From Tepidimonas fonticaldi (GTDB taxonomy: Bacteria; Pseudomonadota; Gammaproteobacteria; Burkholderiales; Burkholderiaceae_C), in assembly GCF_007556755.1 (NCBI RefSeq), contig NZ_VJOO01000021.1, positions 1 to 55,704 of the forward strand: a stretch of 55,704 bases of DNA, in the 5' to 3' direction. Numbering within the stretch: the stretch's first letter is position 1; each line of letters begins with the position of its first letter. Below are positions 17,798 through 25,695 of this stretch, piece after piece. Under the pieces are notes generated by a model that saw only the letters and a program-made list of their open reading frames with translations, was not told where the DNA came from and did no database searches. Position numbers and translations under genes: made by a program.

Positions 17798-18576
17798 AAC
17801 CGCGCCGCGCCACGCCCGCGCCCGACCGCTGGCCCTTGCCGGCACTGGTGCTGTGGCTGGCGGCCTGGGCTGGTTTTGCCGCCCTGCGCGTGGGCTTGCA
17901 GCGCCCCGTGGCCGAAGCCTTCGGCATCGCCGCCCTGCTGGCTATGCTGTGGGCGGTGCGGCATGGGGGCACCCCCATGCGGCGCATGGTCATGGCGCTG
18001 GGGTTTCCGCTGTCGTGGGTGCTGTCGGCCGGCGTGCTGCCGCTGCCGCCGGCCTGGGTGTGGGCATTGCTGCTGCTGGCGGCACTGGCGCTCTACCCCT
18101 GGCGGGCGTGGCGCGATGCGCCCCTGTACCCGACCCCGCCAGGGGCCTTGGACGGGCTGCGCGAGGCCATCTGGCTGCCCCCGCGCGCCCGTATCCTGGA
18201 CGCGGGCTGCGGCTTGGGCGACGGCCTGCTGGCGCTGGAGCGTGCCTACCCGGACGCGCGGCTAACCGGCATCGAGCGCGCCTGGGTGCTGCGCCTGCTG
18301 GCGGGCGTGCGCTGCCCGGCCGCGCAGGTGCGCCATGGCGACTTTTGGGCGGCGGACTGGTCGGCCTACGACATGGTGTACCTGTTCCAGCGCCCCGAGA
18401 CCATGCCGCGGGCCGCCGCCAAGGCCCTGGCCGAGTTGAAGCCTGGCGCCTGGCTGGTGAGTCTGGAGTTCGACGTGCCGGGCTGGACCCCGGCCGTGTG
18501 CTGGCGCTGCCCGGACGGGCGACCGGTCTGGGGCTACGCCATGCCCCCCGCGCCGGCGGCCGGTTCGCCTGTCTGA
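17794..18576 (+). CDS. Membrane-anchored class I SAM-dependent methyltransferase
   Basis: The 260-residue product has three to four hydrophobic segments in its first ~110 residues. A soluble Rossmann methyltransferase domain follows, with ILDAGCGLGDGLLALE near residue 133 and the acidic strand-2 residue in GIERAW. The substrate is unknown. GTG 17794 overlaps the parB stop, which suggests translational coupling to the par operon. The last 43 bases overlap the 3' end of the convergent GGDEF-EAL gene. Confidence 0.75.
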   Translation: MKPRRATPAPDRWPLPALVLWLAAWAGFAALRVGLQRPVAEAFGIAALLAMLWAVRHGGTPMRRMVMALGFPLSWVLSAGVLPLPPAWVWALLLLAALALYPWRAWRDAPLYPTPPGALDGLREAIWLPPRARILDAGCGLGDGLLALERAYPDARLTGIERAWVLRLLAGVRCPAAQVRHGDFWAADWSAYDMVYLFQRPETMPRAAAKALAELKPGAWLVSLEFDVPGWTPAVCWRCPDGRPVWGYAMPPAPAAGSPV

Positions 18577-21500
18577 GACGCGCGCCAGCGCGCCAACACC
18601 ACCTCGGCCGCGTCGGGCCGGCCGTGCAGATAGCCCTGCTGCAGGACGTGGGGCCAGCGGCCAAAGAATGCGGCCTGCTCGGCCGTTTCCACCCCCTCGG
18701 CCACCACCCGCAGCCGCAGCCGCTCGGCCACGGCGATGATGGCCTCGACCAGCGCGGCGTCGTCCGGATCGGTCGGGGCGTCGCGCACGAAGCTGCGGTC
18801 GATTTTGATTTCCTGGATGGGCAGCCGCTTCAGGTAGGACAGTGACGAATAGCCGGTACCGAAGTCGTCGATCGAGAAGCGCACCCCTTCCCGCGTGAGG
18901 GCCAGCATGCGCTCGATGACGGCGTCGATGTCCTCCACGACCACGCCCTCGGTCACCTCCAGCACCAGATCGGCCGCCGCGGCCCCGTGGGTGCGCAGCG
19001 CGTCCAGCACCTCCTGCACGAAGTGCGGGCGGTGGAACTGGCGCGGGCTGACGTTGACGGCGATGGGCAGGCGGGTGCCGGCGCGGGCCAGTTGGCCCAA
19101 GTGCGCGCAGGCGGCCTGCAGCACCCAATGGCCCAGCGGCTCGATCAGGTCGCAGCCTTCGGCCACGGGCACGAACTCGGCCGGCGGCACCAGCCCGCGC
19201 ACCGGGTGCTGCCAGCGCACCAGGGCTTCGGCCGCGCGCCAGTGGCCCTGGGCATCGGCCTGCGGCTGCAGGTACAGCCGCAGCTCGTCGGCAGCCAGGG
19301 CGCGGCGCAGCTCTTGCTCGATGGTGAAGCGCCGCGCCACCGCCGCCCCCATGGCGTCGTCGAAAAACACGCTCTGATGGCCGCCGCGTTCCTTGGCCCG
19401 GCGCAGGGCCGTGTCGGCGCGCCGCAGCACATCCAGCGGGGTGTCGTCGCCATCGGTGGGCAGCACGGCGATCCCGATGCTCAGCGTGATGTTGACCGGC
19501 GCGTCGCCGCCGTCGGGCCCCGTACCGCCCCCGGCCTGCGCGCCGTCCAGGACGAAGGCGTCCTGCAGCGCGGCGTGGATGTGCTCCGAAACATCCTGCG
19601 CGGCGCGCGATGCCGCCAGCGGCCCGCCCTCCATGCCCGGGGTGAGCAGGGCGAACTCGTCCCCGCCCAAGCGGGCCAGCAGATCGGCGCGCGGGGCCGC
19701 CGCCCGCAGCCGCTGGGCCAGTTGCTGCAGCAGCACGTCGCCGCTGGCGTGGCCCAGGGCCTCGTTGAAGGTCTTGAAGCGGTCGATGTTGAGCAGCAGC
19801 AGGGCGCGATGCCGGCGGTGCCGGCGATCCCCGGCCAACACCTGCTCCAGCCGGTCAAGCGTGCGGGCGCGGTTGGGCAGGCCCGTCAGCGGGTCGAACC
19901 ACGCGAGCTGGTGGGCCTTGGTCTCGGCGTCGCGCTGGGCGGAGATGTCCAGTTGCACCGAGACGTAGTGGGTGATGTGGCGGTGCGGATCGACCACGGG
20001 GGCGATGGTGACCGCCTGCAGGTATTCGCTGCCGTCGGGGCGGCGGTTGACCACCTCGCCCGTCCAGGGGCGGCCGTCGCGCAGTGCGCGCCAGGCCTGC
20101 TGCCACGTCTCGGCCGGCATGCGCCCCGACGACAACAGGCGCGGGTTGTGTCCCCGCACCTGGGCCAGCGTGTAGCCGCTGATGCGCTCGAACGCCGGGT
20201 TGACGTATTCGATGCGCGCCTGCGCGTCGGTGATCAGCACCGCGGCCGGGCTTTGCTCGACGGCCTGCGACAGCAGGCGGATGTGGGTTTCGGCCTCGCG
20301 CCGCGCCGTCAGGTCGCGCGTGACGCCCTGCAATTGCACCACGCGGCCATCCGGCCCGGTGATCAGGGTCGACACCGTCTCGGTGTGGACCGTGCGGCCG
20401 TCCAGGTGCAGCAGGTCCAGCTCGGTGGTCTCGGTCAGGGCCGAGGTCTGTCCGCGGGCCAGTTCGTCCAGCCGCTGGGGCAAGCGTTCGCGCACCTGGG
20501 CCAGGGACACCGATGTCAGCACGGTGTCGAACGAGCGGCCGACGATGTCCTGGGCGCCGTGGCCGATGAGCCGCTGCACCGAGGGGCTGACGTACAGAAA
20601 GCGATCCTGCTGCAGGTCATAGAGCCACACCACGTCGGCGCTGTGTTCGGCCAGCAGGCGGTAGCGCCGCTCGCTGTCGGCCAGCCGGTCGCCCACCTCG
20701 CGCAGCGCCGCGGCATGGGCCTGCACCTGGGCCAGCCGCGCGCGCTCGTCGAACAGGCGCACGCCCACCACGGTGCCAAAGATGGCCAGCAGCGCGGCCA
20801 GCAGCGTCGTCTCGGCCCCCTGCAGCGCCGCGGCGCGGATCTGCGCCACGGGTTGCCAGATCAGCAGCTGCCACGTGCCGTCCAGCACGGGTTGCCCGAC
20901 GACCGCCACCTCGCCTGCGGCCGGGTCCCGGGCGGGCAGCGGCCGCTCGGGCGGCGCCGTGCGCAGCACCATGCGCACGGCGGGGTGGTCGGCCGCCTCC
21001 AGCGGGACGACGGCGCTGGCCTTGGGCTGGGTCACGTCCAGCACCAGCACGCGGTCGCCATCGCGCCGCGCCAGGGCGGTGGCGATGTCGCCGGTCGGGG
21101 CGGCATGCCACGGCTGCAGGGCGGGCAGGGTGCTGACATCGTCGAGGGCCAGCACCAGCGCGGCTGGATAGGCCATGCCCGGTAAGTTGGCCACGAAGAT
21201 CCACTGCCAGCGACTGTCTGCATCGATCCAGGCGCGCGCCGTCGAGGTGGTGTCGAGCACACGCGTGGCGGCCTGGGGGATGAGACCCTGCGGATCGGGC
21301 GGGACGGCACCGACCCAGAAGGCGTGGCCCTGTCCGTCGACGATCCCCGCGGCGCGGTAGCGGCCCAGCTCCAGCGCTTGCTCGAGGGCATGCCGCATCG
21401 CCGGGGGCGGGGGGGCATCCGGGGCTTCGCGCCAGGCGTCCCAGCCCTCCCGCAGCCCCCGGCGCTGCGACAGCAGCCGCGCGTCGTTCAGGCGTTCCTC

Positions 21501-21935
21501 GTGCCAATCGGTCAACTGCGCCTGCTTGGCCTGCAGCATCAGCCCCAGGTGGATGGCGGCATGGTGCTGGGCCTGCTGGTAGCGCTGCGCCAGCGTGATG
21601 CCGGTGACCCCGAGCACCGTGCCGATCAGCAGCCCAACGCCCCAGCGGGGGATGACGCCCGCCAGCGGCCCGCCGTTCGGCGCACCGTCGGCGCTGGCGG
21701 TGGACCAGCGGTACAGCAGCGCATACAGGGCCACCGAGGTCAGCGCGACGAACGCCCACCCCTTGAGCAGACTGGCCCGCGCCAGGGTTTCGGTGTCCGG
21801 AATCCACCACGACAGCAGCGTGTCCGACAGCGTGATCCACAGGGCTGACAGCGTCGCGTACAGCGCCACCACCCACAGCGCCAGCCGCTGCCGGCGCACG
21901 GTGCCATCGGACGCGGGGGAGGGCGGGGGCCGCAT
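18534..21935 (-). CDS. Membrane sensor with PAS-PAS-GGDEF-EAL (c-di-GMP turnover)
   Basis: The 1133-residue protein starts with membrane helices near 16-38, 55-75 and 97-115. A ~250-residue extracytoplasmic sensor region and a further helix near 375-395 follow. Then come two PAS domains (about 425-545 and 555-670), a GGDEF domain with intact RLGGDEF near 753, and an EAL domain with EALVRW near 901 and DDFGTG near 1040. Both catalytic signatures are intact. It is probably co-transcribed with the upstream FAD dehydrogenase gene, 16 bases away. Its C terminus overlaps the convergent methyltransferase gene by 43 bases. The ligand of the sensor region is not identifiable. Confidence 0.88.
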   Translation of the reverse strand: MRPPPSPASDGTVRRQRLALWVVALYATLSALWITLSDTLLSWWIPDTETLARASLLKGWAFVALTSVALYALLYRWSTASADGAPNGGPLAGVIPRWGVGLLIGTVLGVTGITLAQRYQQAQHHAAIHLGLMLQAKQAQLTDWHEERLNDARLLSQRRGLREGWDAWREAPDAPPPPAMRHALEQALELGRYRAAGIVDGQGHAFWVGAVPPDPQGLIPQAATRVLDTTSTARAWIDADSRWQWIFVANLPGMAYPAALVLALDDVSTLPALQPWHAAPTGDIATALARRDGDRVLVLDVTQPKASAVVPLEAADHPAVRMVLRTAPPERPLPARDPAAGEVAVVGQPVLDGTWQLLIWQPVAQIRAAALQGAETTLLAALLAIFGTVVGVRLFDERARLAQVQAHAAALREVGDRLADSERRYRLLAEHSADVVWLYDLQQDRFLYVSPSVQRLIGHGAQDIVGRSFDTVLTSVSLAQVRERLPQRLDELARGQTSALTETTELDLLHLDGRTVHTETVSTLITGPDGRVVQLQGVTRDLTARREAETHIRLLSQAVEQSPAAVLITDAQARIEYVNPAFERISGYTLAQVRGHNPRLLSSGRMPAETWQQAWRALRDGRPWTGEVVNRRPDGSEYLQAVTIAPVVDPHRHITHYVSVQLDISAQRDAETKAHQLAWFDPLTGLPNRARTLDRLEQVLAGDRRHRRHRALLLLNIDRFKTFNEALGHASGDVLLQQLAQRLRAAAPRADLLARLGGDEFALLTPGMEGGPLAASRAAQDVSEHIHAALQDAFVLDGAQAGGGTGPDGGDAPVNITLSIGIAVLPTDGDDTPLDVLRRADTALRRAKERGGHQSVFFDDAMGAAVARRFTIEQELRRALAADELRLYLQPQADAQGHWRAAEALVRWQHPVRGLVPPAEFVPVAEGCDLIEPLGHWVLQAACAHLGQLARAGTRLPIAVNVSPRQFHRPHFVQEVLDALRTHGAAAADLVLEVTEGVVVEDIDAVIERMLALTREGVRFSIDDFGTGYSSLSYLKRLPIQEIKIDRSFVRDAPTDPDDAALVEAIIAVAERLRLRVVAEGVETAEQAAFFGRWPHVLQQGYLHGRPDAAEVVLARWRASQTGEPAAGAGGMA

Positions 21936-21951
21936 GGCAAAGCGCGTGCGG

Positions 21952-23376
21952 TCAGCGCGCGACGATCTTGCCGGGGTTGAGGATGTCGTGCGGGTCCAGC
22001 GCCGCCTTGATCGCGCGCATCAGCGCCAGCGCGCCGTCGCCGGCCTCGGCCCGCAGGAAGTCCATCTTGTGCAGGCCGACGCCATGCTCGCCCGTGCAGG
22101 TGCCGCCGCTGGCCAGGGCGCGCTCGACCAGCGCCTGGTTCAGCCGCTCGGCGGCGGCGCGCTCGGCCATGTCGTCCGGGTCGATCAGATAGCCCATGTG
22201 GAAGTTGCCGTCCCCCACATGCCCGACCATGAAATAGGGGATGCCCGCCGCGTCCGCTTCGGCCACGGCGGCCAGCACATTGTCGGCCAGCCGGCTGATC
22301 GGCACACAGGCGTCGGTGGTGATGGCGCGGCAGCCCGGGCGGCTTTGCACGCCGGCAAAGTAGGCGTTGTGGCGCGCCGTCCACAGGCGCGTGCGCTCCT
22401 CGGGCGTGGTGGCCCACTCGAAGGCCTGGCCGCCGTGCTCGTCGGCGATGGCCTGCACCATCTCGGCCTGCTCCTGCACGCCGCTGGGCGAGCCGTGGAA
22501 CTCCATCAGCAGCATGGGCTCCTCGCGCAGGCCCAGCTTGCTGTGGGCGTTGACGGCACGCACGGTGCGCGCATCCAGCAGCTCGCAGCGCGCGATGGGG
22601 ATGCCCATCTGGATGACGGCGATGGTGGTGCGCACCGCCGCCTCCACGCTGGGGAAGGAGCAAATGGCGGCCGAAATCGCCTCCGGCAGCGGGTACAGGC
22701 GCACGGTGATTTCGGTCATCACGCCCAGCGTGCCTTCGCTGCCCACGAACAGGCGCGTCAGGTCGTAGCCGGCGCTGCTCTTGCGCGCGTGCGTGCCCGT
22801 GCGCAGCACCTCGCCGCCGGCGGTCACCACCTCCAGGGCCAGCACGTTCTCGCGCATGGTGCCGTAGCGCACGGCGTTGGTGCCGCTGGCGCGCGTGGCG
22901 GCCATGCCGCCGATGGAGGCATCCGCGCCCGGATCGATGGGGAAGAACAGGCCCAGGTGTTTGATGGCCTCGTTGAGCTGCTTGCGCGTCACCCCGGGCT
23001 GCACGGTGGCGATCAGGTCCTCCGGGCGCACGGCCAGCACCTGGTTCATGCGGCTGACGTCCAGGCTGATGCCGCCCTGCACGGCCAGCAGATGCCCCTC
23101 CAGCGACGAGCCGACGCCAAACGGAATCACCGGCACGCGCCACTGCGCGGCGATGCGCAGGGCATCGGCCACGTCGGCCGTCGATTCGGCAAACACCACC
23201 GCGGCCGGCGGCGGGATGTGGGTGTAGGCCGACTCGTCGCGGCCGTGCTGCTCGCGCACGGCCAGCGCCGTCGAGCAGCGCGCCTGAAACCGGGCCTGCA
23301 GGGCGGCCAGGGCGTCGGCCGGCAGCGGCCGCGGCTGCACGTCGGGCAGCAGGGGGGCGGACAAGGGGGCGTTCAT
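21952..23376 (-). CDS. FAD-linked D-lactate dehydrogenase / glycolate oxidase subunit D-like protein
   Basis: The 474-residue flavoprotein belongs to the GlcD/D-LDH family. It has the PP-loop FAD-binding region PVIPFGVGSSLEGH near residue 85, DPGADASIGGMAATRASGTNAVRYG near 150 and the C-terminal GTCTGEHGVGLHKM and LDPHDILNPGKI. It most likely oxidises D-lactate, passing electrons to cytochrome c or quinone. No GlcE or GlcF partner is adjacent, which favours the single-subunit cytochrome-type D-LDH. The start has a GGAG site. The upstream gap holds an 8-base palindrome shared with the divergent cobalamin gene. Confidence 0.87.
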   Translation of the reverse strand: MNAPLSAPLLPDVQPRPLPADALAALQARFQARCSTALAVREQHGRDESAYTHIPPPAAVVFAESTADVADALRIAAQWRVPVIPFGVGSSLEGHLLAVQGGISLDVSRMNQVLAVRPEDLIATVQPGVTRKQLNEAIKHLGLFFPIDPGADASIGGMAATRASGTNAVRYGTMRENVLALEVVTAGGEVLRTGTHARKSSAGYDLTRLFVGSEGTLGVMTEITVRLYPLPEAISAAICSFPSVEAAVRTTIAVIQMGIPIARCELLDARTVRAVNAHSKLGLREEPMLLMEFHGSPSGVQEQAEMVQAIADEHGGQAFEWATTPEERTRLWTARHNAYFAGVQSRPGCRAITTDACVPISRLADNVLAAVAEADAAGIPYFMVGHVGDGNFHMGYLIDPDDMAERAAAERLNQALVERALASGGTCTGEHGVGLHKMDFLRAEAGDGALALMRAIKAALDPHDILNPGKIVAR

Positions 23377-23415
23377 GGGCTCTCCAGAGGCGGTCGGATG
23401 GCACCGGGCGGGTTT

Positions 23416-23437
23416 CCGATAATGCCGGGATTATCGG
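23416..23437. promoter_or_regulatory. Symmetric dyad in the divergent D-LDH / cobalamin adenosyltransferase gap
   Basis: CCGATAAT (23416-23423) and ATTATCGG (23430-23437) form a perfect 8-base inverted repeat. Each arm contains GATAAT, a good -10 hexamer, one facing each way, so the dyad may be a pair of back-to-back promoters, an operator, or both. No clear -35 boxes were seen. Confidence 0.4.
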
Positions 23438-23466
23438 CTTGGACCGTGCACGAAGGGGCAACAACC

Positions 23467-24033
23467 ATGGGCAATCGACTCACGCAAATCGCCACCCGCA
23501 CCGGCGACGGGGGCACCACGGGGCTGGGCAACAATCAGCGCGTCAGCAAAAACAGCCTGCGCGTGCACGCCATGGGGGATGTGGACGAGCTCAACTCCCA
23601 CATCGGCCTGCTGCTGTGCGAGGACATGCCGGCCGATGTGCGCGCGGTGCTGGTGGAGATCCAGCACCAGCTCTTCAACCTGGGCGGCGAGCTGAGCGTG
23701 CCGGGCTTCGAGCTGCTCAAGCCCGAGGCGGTGCTCGCCCTGGACGAGGCGCTGGAGCGCTACAACGCCCAACTGCCGCGGCTGCAGGAGTTCATCCTGC
23801 CCGCGGGGACCCGCGCCGCCGCGCAGGCGCATGTGTGCCGCACCGTCGCCCGCCGCGCCGAGCGCAGCGTGGTCGCCCTGGGGCAGGAGGAGGCCATCCA
23901 CGACGCGCCGCGGCAGTACCTCAACCGCCTGAGCGACCTGATGTTCGTGTTGGCGCGGGTGCTCAACCGCATGCATGGGGGCGACGACGTGTACTGGAAG
24001 AGCGAGCGCATGCAGCGCGGGGAGCCGGGCTGA
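23467..24033 (+). CDS. ATP:cob(I)alamin adenosyltransferase, PduO type
   Basis: The 188-residue trimeric enzyme transfers the adenosyl group of ATP to cob(I)alamin. The N-terminal TRTGDGGTTGLG binds ATP and the VCRTVARRAERS segment holds the conserved RRxER arginines; NRLSDLMFVLAR is typical of the C-terminal helix. AAGGGG precedes ATG 23467. No cobalamin riboswitch or other B12 gene is nearby. The gene ends 19 bases before the remains of a mazF-like gene on the other strand. Confidence 0.93.
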   Translation: MGNRLTQIATRTGDGGTTGLGNNQRVSKNSLRVHAMGDVDELNSHIGLLLCEDMPADVRAVLVEIQHQLFNLGGELSVPGFELLKPEAVLALDEALERYNAQLPRLQEFILPAGTRAAAQAHVCRTVARRAERSVVALGQEEAIHDAPRQYLNRLSDLMFVLARVLNRMHGGDDVYWKSERMQRGEPG

Positions 24034-24051
24034 CGGATCGTGCTCACGCCA

Positions 24052-24198
24052 GCAGAGCGACGTGCGGTCATTGAACGCCGCGGGTGACAGCACCAGAAAC
24101 GGGTGCCGGATGCGTATTTCGCGCTCGGCCTACGGGTTGCAGTCGATCCAGATGACGTCCTGCCGCTGCGGCACCCAGCGGCGGGGCGTCGTCACCAC
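24052..24198 (-). pseudogene. Decayed mazF-like toxin gene
   Basis: Directly after the antitoxin, a GTG (24198 or 24195) overlaps its stop and opens VVTTPRRWVPQRQDVIWIDC, matching the MazF/PemK/ChpB N terminus. An in-frame TAG lies at 24132-24130. Beyond it the same frame continues with AEREIRIRHPFLVLSPAAFN, the next conserved MazF block. Similarity stops near 24052, about 20 bases from the adenosyltransferase stop, so roughly the C-terminal half is deleted. With one nonsense codon and one deletion the toxin should be inactive. Confidence 0.75.
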
Positions 24199-24440
24199 CG
24201 CTCGGCCCCCAGCGGGGGCGCCGCCATCGCCTCGCCGCCGTGCCGCGCCGGGTCGTAGCGCGCCAGTCGCTCTTCCAGCGTTGGCTCCGCCGGCAACGGT
24301 TCGATGACCACCCGCCCCTGTTCCACCGCCACGCGCACGCGCTGGTCGACGTGCAGCCGCGCCGCCCGCGCCACCGCTGCCGGCAGCCGCACGCCCAGGC
24401 TGTGTCCCCAAGCCTTGATCGATAGCACCGCTTCCACCAT
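24192..24440 (-). CDS. MazE-like antitoxin (AbrB/SpoVT fold), orphaned
   Basis: The 82-residue product has the MazE DNA-binding pattern (LSIKAWGHSLGVRLPAAVAR, then VDQRVRVAVEQGRVVIEPL) and a charged C-terminal tail (LEERLARYDPARHGGEAM) that would wrap the toxin. ATG 24440 is chosen because AGGA lies 7 bases upstream. The toxin partner is degraded, so the gene may persist as an autorepressor, as protection against a related toxin, or as a relic. Confidence 0.82.
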   Translation of the reverse strand: MVEAVLSIKAWGHSLGVRLPAAVARAARLHVDQRVRVAVEQGRVVIEPLPAEPTLEERLARYDPARHGGEAMAAPPLGAERW

Positions 24441-24528
24441 GGCATGTTCCTGCAAAGTTACAGTGTCGAAACCATAGAGCCAATCCCCGGGGTGTCAAGC
24501 GCCCCATGCCCGTCGGCGGATGGGCGCG

Positions 24529-24547
24529 TGTCGGAATTTTTCCGACA
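24529..24547. promoter_or_regulatory. Perfect palindrome upstream of flhDC
   Basis: TGTCGGAA (24529-24536) and TTCCGACA (24540-24547) flank TTT, ~155 bases upstream of flhD, in a 261-base gap between divergent genes. It may be a regulator site for flhDC or mazE, or a hairpin. A TG-T-TAAACC extended -10-like element lies at 24651-24659 and would give a ~36-base leader. Confidence 0.45.
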
Positions 24548-24701
24548 AGGGGCCTGACGGAGGCCGACACGCCGAACAGACACCTTCCGATTCAAGCAAA
24601 GGTGGCCGGTTTTCACAATCCTTTTCAACGAACCGACGCTTTTCGGGCTGTGTTAAACCCCCTGGCCCGGGGCGCGCCAACCGACGAAAAGGAGTGCTGC
24701 C

Positions 24702-25055
24702 ATGACCGCCACCGCCGCCCTGAACGAGACCGACCGCGAGCAACTGCTGGCTGAGATCCGCGAGGCCAATCTGACCTACCTGATGCTCGCGCAGCGCCTG
24801 ATCCGCGCCGACAAGGCCGAGGCCACCTTCCGCCTGGGCTTGAGCGAGGAATCGGCTGATCTGCTCGCCGCCCTGTCGCCGGCGCAGATCGTCAAGCTGG
24901 CCAGCCACAACACGCTGCTGTGCCGCTTCCAGGCGGACGACGACATGGTCTGGAAGCTGCTGACCAGCAGCCACGCCCCCCAGCGCTCGGTGGGCGAGGC
25001 CGCACAGCGCCTGCACGCCAGCATCCTGATGGCCGGCCGCCTCGCCAACGTCTGA
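24702..25055 (+). CDS. flhD: Flagellar master regulator subunit FlhD
   Basis: The 117-residue protein matches beta-proteobacterial FlhD: ANLTYLMLAQRLIRADKAEATFRLGLSEE, then SPAQIVKLASHNTLLCRF. FlhD with FlhC forms the heterohexameric activator of class II flagellar promoters. The ribosome site AAAAGGAG is strong. flhC follows 49 bases later. The rest of the flagellar and chemotaxis regulon is not in the window, so the pair is transcribed on its own here. Confidence 0.93.
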   Translation: MTATAALNETDREQLLAEIREANLTYLMLAQRLIRADKAEATFRLGLSEESADLLAALSPAQIVKLASHNTLLCRFQADDDMVWKLLTSSHAPQRSVGEAAQRLHASILMAGRLANV

Positions 25056-25104
25056 CCGCCGCCCGCTCACGCCCTTGACCCCCTTGCCCGTCCGGAGTCC
25101 CGCC

Positions 25105-25665
25105 ATGACCACCGCCGTCCGCAAGTCGCCCGCCCGCAGCATCGTCCACGAAAGCCGCGACATCGAGCGCGCCGTCGCCCTCATCGGTCTGGGCGCGCGC
25201 CTGCAGGTGCTGGAGAGCGAGACCAACCTGTCGTACGAGAAGCTGCTGCGGCTGTACAAGGAGGTCACCGGCCGCTCGCCGAGCAAGGGGCAGCTGCCGT
25301 TTTCCACGGACTGGTTTTTGGCCTGGCAGCCCAACATCCACGCCTCGCTGTTCGAGAACATCCGCCAGTCGCTGCTCAAGACCGTGGCGCTGGAGGACAT
25401 CGACGCCATCATGAAGGCCTACCGCCTGTACGAGGAGCAGATGCAGGTCTGCGGCATCGAGCCGCTGCTGAGCTTCACCCGCGCCTGGCGGCTGAGCCGG
25501 TTCATGGACGCGGGCATGCTGGTGCGCACGCGCTGCACCTGCTGCGGCGGGCACTTCGTCGCCGACCCCTACGTCAACGCCCGCCACTATGTGTGCGGCC
25601 TGTGCAAGCCGCCGGCGCGTGCCGGCAAGGGCCGCGCCGAAGGGGCGCTGCGCGTCGACGCCTGA
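25105..25665 (+). CDS. flhC: Flagellar master regulator subunit FlhC
   Basis: The 186-residue DNA-binding partner of FlhD contains ERAVALIGLGARLQVLESET near the N terminus and SPSKGQLPFSTDWFL in the centre. The zinc-binding cysteine cluster (CTCCGGHF, then YVCGLCKPP) is at the C terminus. ATG 25105 is preceded by CGGAG. The protein completes an flhDC operon whose presence, with the aer-like gene, indicates flagellar motility. Confidence 0.94.
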   Translation: MTTAVRKSPARSIVHESRDIERAVALIGLGARLQVLESETNLSYEKLLRLYKEVTGRSPSKGQLPFSTDWFLAWQPNIHASLFENIRQSLLKTVALEDIDAIMKAYRLYEEQMQVCGIEPLLSFTRAWRLSRFMDAGMLVRTRCTCCGGHFVADPYVNARHYVCGLCKPPARAGKGRAEGALRVDA

Positions 25666-25695
25666 CGCCCGCGGGCCGGCGCTACCATCGCGGGC

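Noticed and set aside
23377-23466. Possible cobalamin riboswitch upstream of the adenosyltransferase
   Set aside because: The gap is only 90 bases and lacks any B12-box-like sequence; the palindrome there is better read as a promoter or operator.
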